Below, piece after piece: positions 1-4,581 of a stretch of 6,501 nt of DNA. The stretch's first letter is position 1; each line of letters starts with the position of its first letter. The stretch is from assembly GCA_947378615.1 (NCBI GenBank), contig CANCKV010000195.1:1-6501 (forward strand), given 5' to 3'. The DNA comes from Chitinophagaceae bacterium (GTDB taxonomy: Bacteria; Bacteroidota; Bacteroidia; Chitinophagales; Chitinophagaceae). Under the pieces are notes generated by a model. It was not told the origin of the DNA. It saw only the letters and a list, made by a program, of their open reading frames with translations, and did not search any database. The translations under genes and the position numbers were made by a program.

Positions 1-171
1 ATGAATGACAATTGGTTGAGGTAGTTTTTTGATTTCCTCAATTCTATTTATCAATTCTCCCAATGGAATATTGATAGACCCTTTAATACACTCCATCTGA
101 TACTCCCATGTATTCCTAACATCAATAATACTAACCGTTGGATTCTCCAACATTGATTTTATCTTTTCCAT
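1..171 (-). CDS. Rhodanese-like domain protein, N-terminal 57 residues (cut by window edge)
   Basis: An open frame starts with ATG at 171-169 and runs off the window at base 1. The 57 visible residues contain the rhodanese landmarks: a hydrophobic strand ending in IDVR (residues 16-19), the acidic-aromatic pair EY (23-24), and the IKGSINIPLGEL segment (29-40). The visible part ends at PIVIH, just before the position where family members carry the active-site cysteine loop, so catalytic competence cannot be judged. Single-domain rhodaneses are cytoplasmic proteins of about 100 residues that transfer sulfane sulfur through a cysteine persulfide. The gene lies 75 bases downstream of the CoA-disulfide reductase-rhodanese fusion on the same strand, with no clear terminator between them, so co-transcription is likely. 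It resembles the rhodanese domain of that neighbour (IDVR, INIPVDEL), which may reflect duplication. The family call is firm; the exact substrate is unknown. Confidence 0.8.
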   Translation of the reverse strand, partial: MEKIKSMLENPTVSIIDVRNTWEYQMECIKGSINIPLGELINRIEEIKKLPQPIVIH

Positions 172-237
172 GCTTTATATTTTATCAATCAATCAATTTT
201 ACAAATCATTCTCCCTAAAACCAGAAACTAGTAACCT

Positions 238-258
238 ACTCATCACTCATAACTCATT
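238..258 (-). repeat. Heptad stop array A (3 units) across the reductase stop codon
   Basis: Read on the coding (minus) strand, three adjacent 7-base units occur: AATGAGT, TATGAGT, GATGAGT. Each has TGA at positions 3-5. The middle unit supplies the actual stop codon of the reductase gene (249-247). The first unit lies inside the last codons and the third follows the stop. Because the period is 7, the three TGA triplets lie in three different frames. The same arrangement recurs at 4547-4581 and 5695-5729. The array sits between two genes that probably share a transcript. The function is unknown. Confidence 0.8.
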
Positions 259-1908
259 TTTCTCCCTCCTAATCGTATCCCATAAGAAAAATCCTCCGGA
301 AATGTTTAATACATTTTGATAGTCATTCTGCACCAAAATCCGTTGTGCTAAGTAGCCTCTCAATCCTATTTGACAAAAGATATATATTTTTCTATCCGTT
401 GGTATTTCATTCAATCGACTCCTCAACTCATCAACAGGAATATTAATCGCCCCTTCGATAGTTCCTGCTTCAAATTCTTTTGCAGTCCGAACATCTATTA
501 ATAGGTCGTCAGTTTCTGCTTTATTCATTCCATCCCAATGAGCCACTTTTAACACACCGTTGAGGATATTTTCTGCAACAAATCCTGACATATTAATCGG
601 GTCTTTTGCTGAAGAAAAAGGTGGTGCATAAGCATGTTCAAATTCCAACAAATCGTAAATAGTACCCTTGTTTTGAATAATTGATGCAAACACATCTAGG
701 CGCTTATCCACTCCGTCAACTCCTGCAATCTGAGCCGAATATAGCCGTCCATCTTTTGGAGAAAAGGCAATTTGAATAGACATCTGATTAGCATCGGGAT
801 AATAGCCGGCATGAGAACCACTATGTGTAGTTGAAATGCGATGTTCAATTGATAATGCAGTCAAGTGTTTTGATGCCACACCTGTAGTGCCCACCACCAT
901 ATCAAATACCTTTACTATAGCCGTATTAATAGAACCACCATATTTTCGAACATTACCCAAGACAATATTATCTGCACAAATCCGCCCTTGTTTATTCGCA
1001 GGACCTGCCAAATAAGTAATCATTGATTGCTTTGTAATAGGATTCATAAACTCAATTGCATCACCTACTGCATAGATGTCGGGATTAGAGGTTTGCATAT
1101 ATTCATTCACCCAAATACCTTTAGCTGTGCCGAGTTTCAAACCTGCCGCAACGGCCAATTTAGTATCAGGACGCACGCCAATTGAAAGGATGACAATGTC
1201 TGCATCTAATGCTGCCGAATCTTTTAATAAAACCTTCAATTGACCATTCGTATTCTCAAAACCTGCAACGGTTGTATTTAATCTAAGGTTTACGCCTTTA
1301 GAACGGATATGTTGTTGTATGATTGCGGCAATCGGATAATCAACAGGGGCTAGAATCTGATTCCCCATTTCAATGATTGTCACTTCAATACCTAGGTTAT
1401 GTAGGTTTTCCGCCATCTCCAAGCCAATGAAACCTGCACCAATTACCACTGCTTTTTTGGTTGTATGCTTCTGCGTATAACTTTTTATATAATCGGTATC
1501 TGCAACATTGCGAAGTGTAAAAATTCCTTCTAACTGAATGCCCGGTAGGGGAGGACGTACCGGTTCAGCACCCGGAGAAAGCACTAGCTTGTCGTAATAT
1601 TCCACATATTCCCGTCCTGTATTTAGGTCTCTAACTGAAACTTTCTTTTCAGCTGCATCAATTCCAATTACCTCATTCCGAACCCGAACATCAATATTGA
1701 AACGGCTATTGAATCCTGCTGCAGTTTGCACAAAGAGTTTATCCCTTTCCTTAATTACATTGCCAATATAATAAGGCAATCCACAGTTTGCATAAGACAC
1801 AGATTCGCCTTTTTCAAACATTACAATCTCTGCTTTCTCATCCATTCTTCTCAATCTTGCTGCAGTACTCGCTCCCCCTGCAACAGCCCCAATTACAATA
1901 TATTTCAT
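247..1908 (-). CDS. CoA-disulfide reductase with C-terminal rhodanese domain (CoADR-RHD)
   Basis: This 553-residue cytoplasmic flavoprotein belongs to the single-cysteine pyridine nucleotide-disulfide oxidoreductases. Family members reduce CoA disulfide, CoA persulfide or polysulfide with NAD(P)H. Visible elements are the N-terminal FAD-binding loop GAVAGGAS (7-14), the redox cysteine Cys42 in YANCGLPYY, the NAD(P)H-binding loop GAGFIG (157-162), and the second FAD motif YAVGDAIE (279-286). The dimerisation domain covers about 325-447 and includes HAYAPPFSSAKDP (425-437). Tyr369 and Tyr427 are 58 residues apart, the same spacing I recall for the partner-subunit tyrosines of characterised CoADRs. 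A rhodanese domain follows (about 464-545) with IDVR (471-474) and active-site Cys512 in FCQIGLRG. Full length matches the fusion family. The start at 1908 gives an intact FAD strand immediately after Met1, and no Shine-Dalgarno is present. A regulatory palindrome lies about 60 bases upstream. It could also be annotated as NADH oxidase or NADH-dependent persulfide reductase; sequence alone does not fix the substrate. Confidence 0.93.
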   Translation of the reverse strand: MKYIVIGAVAGGASTAARLRRMDEKAEIVMFEKGESVSYANCGLPYYIGNVIKERDKLFVQTAAGFNSRFNIDVRVRNEVIGIDAAEKKVSVRDLNTGREYVEYYDKLVLSPGAEPVRPPLPGIQLEGIFTLRNVADTDYIKSYTQKHTTKKAVVIGAGFIGLEMAENLHNLGIEVTIIEMGNQILAPVDYPIAAIIQQHIRSKGVNLRLNTTVAGFENTNGQLKVLLKDSAALDADIVILSIGVRPDTKLAVAAGLKLGTAKGIWVNEYMQTSNPDIYAVGDAIEFMNPITKQSMITYLAGPANKQGRICADNIVLGNVRKYGGSINTAIVKVFDMVVGTTGVASKHLTALSIEHRISTTHSGSHAGYYPDANQMSIQIAFSPKDGRLYSAQIAGVDGVDKRLDVFASIIQNKGTIYDLLEFEHAYAPPFSSAKDPINMSGFVAENILNGVLKVAHWDGMNKAETDDLLIDVRTAKEFEAGTIEGAINIPVDELRSRLNEIPTDRKIYIFCQIGLRGYLAQRILVQNDYQNVLNISGGFFLWDTIRREKNEL

Positions 1909-1931
1909 ATTATCTGATGATTTATTTTAAG

Positions 1932-1939
1932 CAAAGAAA
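1932..1939 (-). promoter_or_regulatory. Candidate -7 box for the reductase gene
   Basis: On the minus strand the bases read TTTCTTTG, one mismatch from the Bacteroidota -7 consensus TAnnTTTG. A transcription start a few bases downstream would leave an untranslated leader of about 20 bases before the ATG at 1908. No TTG appears at the usual -33 distance; that place is taken by the GTAAC-N4-GTTAC palindrome, as expected for an activator-dependent promoter. This is inferred from consensus matching only. Confidence 0.4.
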
Positions 1940-1961
1940 TGGAGATAAAAGGTTTCGCTTT

Positions 1962-1975
1962 GTAACTTATGTTAC
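1962..1975. promoter_or_regulatory. Palindromic operator candidate, GTAAC-N4-GTTAC
   Basis: A perfect inverted repeat, GTAAC TTAT GTTAC, is centred at 1968.5, about 60 bases upstream of the reductase start. Its 5-4-5 geometry is that of Fnr boxes (TTGAT-N4-ATCAA), and Crp/Fnr-family regulators are common in Bacteroidota. If the -7 box at 1932-1939 is used, the centre falls about 40 bases upstream of the transcription start, the classical position for a class II activator. The regulator and its signal (oxygen, sulfide or redox state) are not identifiable from the window. Confidence 0.5.
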
Positions 1976-2051
1976 TTATACTATGAACATAGAGTATTTT
2001 GAGACAAATTATTTCCTTAACTAAATCTAACTAATAAGTTAATATTGATTT

Positions 2052-2063
2052 ATTTGTACAAAT
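2052..2063. other. Perfect 12-base palindrome ATTTGTACAAAT
   Basis: The bases ATTTGTACAAAT equal their own reverse complement. The site lies in the divergent spacer, about 145 bases upstream of the reductase start, too far for a core promoter element. It could be a second regulator site, but AT-rich DNA produces such palindromes by chance, so it is recorded only as a candidate. Confidence 0.25.
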
Positions 2064-2074
2064 TCATAGCATTC

Positions 2075-2102
2075 CTTTTAATAATTAATCAATTATTAAA
2101 AG
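2075..2102. repeat. Perfect 12-bp inverted repeat with 4-base loop
   Basis: CTTTTAATAATT at 2075-2086 and AATTATTAAAAG at 2091-2102 are exact reverse complements, separated by AATC. In RNA this would be a 12-bp stem closed by a tetraloop, with only the outermost pair being G-C. It resembles an AT-rich intrinsic terminator, but no supported gene ends beside it on either strand. It may end an unrecognised short transcript, be the relic of a lost gene, or be a DNA cruciform or protein site. Confidence 0.5.
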
Positions 2103-2144
2103 CGTTACAATCAGACCGCTTCAAATGAAAATATTAAGCTATTG

Positions 2145-2160
2145 CCCCTCCCCTACCTCC
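2145..2160 (-). other. G-rich tract, possible two-quartet G-quadruplex
   Basis: On the minus strand the bases read GGAGGTAGGGGAGGGG: four G runs with loops of 1, 2 and 1 bases. This strongly purine-skewed patch stands out in AT-rich surroundings. The short loops would favour a two-quartet G-quadruplex, though such structures are weak. It also resembles a run of Shine-Dalgarno-like sequence, but no gene starts after it on the minus strand. Confidence 0.3.
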
Positions 2161-2281
2161 ATAAATTGGGACTATTGGCTCTTTATCCTAATCTGACTTC
2201 TTGGCAATCATATTGAAAAGATAATTTCTCTGAATAATTAATTCTACCTAGACAAATTAAGAAATTCAACCCCGTAAACCC

Positions 2282-2400
2282 ATTAACCAAACGGTCTGAT
2301 ATTAAAATCTGGGTATTAAAACAATTAACCAAATGATCTGCAATAAATGGCAGGCTACAAAAACCATCAACCAAGTACCCTGAGATAAATGGCAGGGTAC
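2282..2400. repeat. 42-base imperfect tandem repeat, about three copies
   Basis: Units begin at 2282, 2324 and 2366 with ATTAACCAA, ATTAACCAA and ATCAACCAA, a period of exactly 42 bases. Units 1 and 2 agree at about 28 of 42 positions. Units 2 and 3 agree at about 27 of their first 35 positions and share ATAAATGGCAGG; similarity is lost after 2400. The core of unit 3 forms a perfect 8-bp hairpin (2375-2400). Because 42 is a multiple of three, the overlapping minus-strand open frame shows a 14-residue period (LVDGF, LVNCF, LVNGF). I judge this to be a minisatellite rather than a coding sequence, though a small repeat protein cannot be excluded. Confidence 0.7.
2375..2400. other. 8-bp hairpin inside the third 42-base unit
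   Basis: GTACCCTG (2375-2382) and CAGGGTAC (2393-2400) are perfect reverse complements around a 10-base loop. In unit 2 the equivalent place keeps only the CTG/CAG core, so the full stem is specific to the third copy. There is no U tract after it on the plus strand, so it is not a typical terminator. Confidence 0.5.
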
Positions 2401-2604
2401 CTAGTTTGTCATGTAAGCGGCGTTCACACTTGTTTATCAATTCCGCTGAATTAAGGAATGGATAAAACTAAATCTGTCAATGTTGAATTATAGACTAGGA
2501 AGAATTCCCGAATGATTTATATATGGAAACGGAAATTTATAGATTTATCGACTTAAATCATTTAAAATCATCATTAACTTCTGACTCATCAATATTTAGT
2601 AAGC

Positions 2605-2631
2605 TTGTTACATTCAGATTTAATATGTTTG
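2605..2631 (+). promoter_or_regulatory. Bacteroidota-type promoter for the MFS gene
   Basis: TATGTTTG at 2624-2631 is an exact match to the -7 consensus TAnnTTTG. TTG at 2605-2607 lies 16 bases upstream, slightly shorter than the spacing usually quoted. A transcription start just downstream leaves a leader of about 10 bases before the ATG at 2646. This supports 2646 rather than the earlier in-frame ATG at 2523, which would place the promoter inside the gene. Confidence 0.55.
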
Positions 2632-2645
2632 ATACAATTTCAAGC

Positions 2646-3923
2646 ATGGATAAGGACAGAAAGACAAATACATTCAGGGCATTTAAAAACCGTAACTATC
2701 GGTTATTCTTTTCTGGTCAATCTGTGTCTCTAATTGGCACATGGATGCAAAGAACGGGCGTCAGTTGGGTGGTTTATACAATGACACATTCCACATTCAT
2801 GTTGGGGTTAACCATCTTTGCTTCACAGTTCCCCTCCTTTCTATTTTCATTGTGGGGAGGTATCCTTGCCGATAGGTATAACCGTTTTAAGATATTACTT
2901 TTAACACAAACCTGTTCCTTGATTCAGGCATTATTGTTGGCAATACTCATCCTCACCAATCATTTTGTTGTTTGGGAAATACTTACGTTGAGTGTGATTC
3001 TTGGTATTGTAAATGCTTTCGATTTGCCTGCAAGACAACCATTAGTTCATGAATTAATCAGTAATAAGGAGGATATTCCTAATGCTCTCGCCCTTAATTC
3101 TTCGATGGTAAATGTTGCCCGTTTGATTGGACCTGCCTTATCTGGAATTGTGTTGGGAAAATTTGGTGCAGGCATCTGTTTTCTATTAAATGCCATTAGC
3201 TTTTTGGCAGTCATCATTTCTTTGTTATTAATAAAATTGCCTACATATACGGTATTACCGATAAAGAAAAATATTTTTGCAGATATTTCTGATGGCTTTG
3301 TTTACTTACAGAAAACGAAGGCTATTAGTTTGATATTGCTATTGCTTTCAATCACTAGCCTGTTGATATTGCCTTATGATACGTTGTTACCTGTCTTTGC
3401 CAATATTATATTCAAGGGAGATGCAACCACCTTTGGTTGTATCAGTAGTTTTATCGGGTTAGGTGCGATCAGTGGCACCATATTTTTGGCTTCGAGGAAG
3501 AAAGGGTCTAGTCTCAAAGGATTACTTTTTGTAAATATCAGTCTGTTAGGCATTGGGTTAATTCTTTTTTCAAGAATAACTTATTTTCCTATTGCAATGT
3601 TGTTTGCCACCATGTCAGGCTTTGGGGCAATGTCGCAAAGTACCATTTGCTTGACACTTATACAGATTAAAACAGATGCGTCCATGCGAGGGAGAGTAAT
3701 GAGTTATGTGGCAATGTCTTATTTTGGAATGCTTCCATTAGGCAGTTTGTTGATAGGAACGATTTCTCAAAAGATTGGCGCTCCAAATACGTTACTTTGT
3801 CAAGGAATAATAGCTATTATCGTGGGTATTTTTGTGGCTGCATATCTAAAAAAGGAAAAGATAAGAAAAGAGGACATGAAACAAATAGAGGAGGCAGAAG
3901 AAAGGGCTGTCGAAGGGATTTGA
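2646..3923 (+). CDS. MFS transporter of the EntS/MFS_3 type (drug or siderophore exporter-like)
   Basis: The protein is an inner-membrane major facilitator of 425 residues with about 12 hydrophobic segments. Numbered from Met at 2646, it opens with the NRNYRLFFSGQSVSLIGTWMQ block typical of the EntS-like group (about 16-36). The loop 2-3 motif GGILADRYNRFKIL is at 71-84, ALNSSMVNVARLIGPALSG at about 149-167, and the central-to-late conserved MRGRVMSY at about 347-354. Such proteins export small molecules using the proton gradient; the substrate cannot be read from sequence. The frame is open from an ATG at 2523 (466 residues), but those 41 extra residues are hydrophilic, lie outside the family alignment and overlap the promoter, so I prefer 2646. 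The last 24 residues are a charged tail (about 402-425). The stop at 3921-3923 is followed closely by an isochorismatase-like remnant, and the tail may have been altered by the deletion that truncated it. Confidence 0.85.
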   Translation: MDKDRKTNTFRAFKNRNYRLFFSGQSVSLIGTWMQRTGVSWVVYTMTHSTFMLGLTIFASQFPSFLFSLWGGILADRYNRFKILLLTQTCSLIQALLLAILILTNHFVVWEILTLSVILGIVNAFDLPARQPLVHELISNKEDIPNALALNSSMVNVARLIGPALSGIVLGKFGAGICFLLNAISFLAVIISLLLIKLPTYTVLPIKKNIFADISDGFVYLQKTKAISLILLLLSITSLLILPYDTLLPVFANIIFKGDATTFGCISSFIGLGAISGTIFLASRKKGSSLKGLLFVNISLLGIGLILFSRITYFPIAMLFATMSGFGAMSQSTICLTLIQIKTDASMRGRVMSYVAMSYFGMLPLGSLLIGTISQKIGAPNTLLCQGIIAIIVGIFVAAYLKKEKIRKEDMKQIEEAEERAVEGI

Positions 3924-3954
3924 GTTTGAACTAGACACAACCATTGAAGAACTC

Positions 3955-4276
3955 ATGAAAATACATCCTGATGTAACACTGAATGAGGAGGAAGTAACGG
4001 TTTTTAAAAGGCGCATAATTGCCTTTACAGGAAGCGACCTTAAAGTTGTATTGAGGGTAAATAATATCAAGCATTTAGTATTGAGTAGTATCCCTACAAG
4101 TGGCTTAGTGCTTTCAACTTTGCGTGAAGCGGCCGATGAGGACTATCAGATAACTGTGTTAGAAGATTGCTGTACAGATAGTGATGAAGAAACACATCGT
4201 GTGTTGATGAAAAATTTTTCCTCGACTAGCCGAGGTAGTAACGGTGGGAGAATGGATTGAAAAATTGATGAGCTAG
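3955..4276 (+). pseudogene. Isochorismatase-family hydrolase remnant, 5'-truncated and frameshifted
   Basis: The 101-residue open frame (3955-4260) matches the second half of isochorismatase-like hydrolases: IHPDV, VFKRRIIAFTGSDL with the presumed catalytic Lys18, LVLSSIPTSGLVLSTLREAADEDYQ written as SGLVLSTLREAA, and EETHRVLM. Family members are about 180-210 residues, so the N-terminal half with the catalytic Asp is absent. Similarity seems to extend a little upstream, since the same frame is open from 3889 through FELDTTIEELM into the end of the MFS gene. Near the 3' end the frame breaks at the A5T5 run (4210-4219). The +1 frame then reads FPRLAEVVTVGEWIEKLMS and stops at TAG 4274-4276, which is the normal family C-terminus. 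Thus one extra base, or a two-base loss, separates the halves. The position of the usual catalytic Cys is Leu51, as in a TSGVV-type subgroup. It is probably non-functional; a homopolymer sequencing error could explain the frameshift but not the missing half. Confidence 0.8.
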
Positions 4277-4325
4277 AAAATATGAATGATGAGCAATCTG
4301 TGAAGCATTTGGAATTTATATTAAT

Positions 4326-4367
4326 AAAAAGAAAGTCGTTCTAATGGAACTACTGAACTTTTCTTTT
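4326..4367. terminator. Imperfect hairpin downstream of the isochorismatase remnant
   Basis: GTTC (4338-4341) and GAAC (4347-4350) pair around TAATG, and an outer A-rich arm (AAAAAGAAAGT, 4326-4336) pairs with a T-rich arm (ACTTTTCTTTT, 4357-4367), leaving an internal loop. It lies 50 bases after the restored stop of the remnant and could work as a weak bidirectional terminator. The interruptions make the call tentative. Confidence 0.3.
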
Positions 4368-4436
4368 CATACAACCGATTAAAAATGAATGATTATGTTA
4401 GTCGTAAAACTTAAAACGGATCGTTTAGATTAGAGG

Positions 4437-4464
4437 TTCTTGAATTGTCAAGAATTATTATTTT
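4437..4464 (+). terminator. Candidate intrinsic terminator for the plus-strand genes
   Basis: TTCTTGA (4437-4443), loop ATTG, TCAAGAA (4448-4454) form a perfect 7-bp stem, extendable by two G-U pairs, followed by the T-rich run TTATTATTTT (4455-4464). This is the order of a rho-independent terminator on the plus strand, with a weak AT-rich stem. It would end transcripts from the MFS gene and remnant before they reach galE from the other side. Confidence 0.5.
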
Positions 4465-4470
4465 AAAATT

Positions 4471-4563
4471 AGTTGCAGGTATTAAGTTTTAATTCCTTCA
4501 TTTTTAACAATGTAAGATTCAATATAATCTTACGATTCTAATTAAAACTTAATACCTACAACT
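4471..4563. repeat. Long inverted repeat with nested hairpin at the 3' end of galE
   Basis: Arms of 24 bases (4471-4494 and 4540-4563) are reverse complements with one mismatch (C at 4476 against A at 4558). The outer part of each arm contains GGTATTAAGTTTTAATT or its complement. Inside lies a second hairpin, GTAAGATT (4512-4519) and AATCTTAC (4526-4533) around CAATAT, extended by AAT/ATT across a one-base bulge. The right arm overlaps heptad array B. It could be a bidirectional terminator at convergent gene ends or a small palindromic repetitive element. No target-site duplication or transposase is visible. Confidence 0.75.
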
Positions 4564-4581
4564 TATAACTTACAACTTATT
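4547..4581 (-). repeat. Heptad stop array B (5 units) across the galE stop codon
   Basis: On the coding (minus) strand five contiguous 7-base units read AATAAGT, TGTAAGT, TATAAGT, TGTAGGT, ATTAAGT. Positions 3-5 give TAA, TAA, TAA, TAG, TAA. The first unit contains the galE stop (4579-4577). In the one unit where position 5 is G, position 4 is A, so the triplet is TAG and not TGG. The downstream units form part of the right arm of the long inverted repeat. Confidence 0.8.

Larger units (their letters stand above)
1909..2645. other. Long divergent spacer without a supported gene
   Basis: This stretch of 737 bases separates the divergent reductase and MFS genes. It holds, in order, a promoter and palindromic operator candidate for the reductase (1932-1975), a 12-base palindrome (2052-2063), a perfect 12-bp hairpin (2075-2102), a G-rich tract on the minus strand (2145-2160), a 42-base tandem repeat (2282-2400) and a promoter for the MFS gene (2605-2631). 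The open frames that cross it have no recognisable domains. The 85-codon minus-strand frame at 2183-2440 is periodic only because it reads through the tandem repeat. No tRNA or recognisable riboswitch was seen. Confidence 0.6.
4277..4576. other. Convergent spacer with nested inverted repeats
   Basis: These 300 bases separate the plus-strand remnant from the 3' end of galE. They hold an imperfect hairpin (4326-4367), a terminator-like hairpin (4437-4464), a 93-base inverted repeat (4471-4563) and most of heptad array B. A 20-codon plus-strand frame at 4282-4344 (MNDEQSVKHLE...) overlaps the first hairpin and has no recognisable features, so it is not called as a gene. Confidence 0.6.

Noticed and set aside
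181..200. Short ATCA tetranucleotide run before the rhodanese start
   Set aside because: Only three units in AT-rich DNA; no sign of function, and it does not resemble a CRISPR or operator.
1726..2024. Two plus-strand frames (1726-1917 and 1788-2024) antisense to the reductase start
   Set aside because: They overlap the well-supported 5' end of the reductase on the other strand, show no domain, and are frame shadows.
2110..2300. 9-base inverted repeat ATCAGACCG (2110-2118) and CGGTCTGAT (2292-2300) as possible element ends
   Set aside because: A 9-base match 170 bases apart is expected about once by chance in a spacer of this size, and no transposase or target duplication is present.
2183..2440. 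An 85-codon minus-strand open frame with 14-residue repeats
   Set aside because: Its periodicity follows directly from the 42-base DNA repeat, it matches no known domain, and nothing beyond the repeat suggests coding. It is kept as a repeat feature instead.
3846..4070. Minus-strand frame antisense to the MFS end and isochorismatase remnant
   Set aside because: Its Ser/Phe/Leu-rich composition is what the antisense of those plus-strand sequences gives, and it has no recognisable features.
4282..4344. A 20-codon plus-strand frame, MNDEQSVKHLE and onward, after the isochorismatase remnant
   Set aside because: It is very short, overlaps a hairpin, and has no start signal or recognisable sequence.
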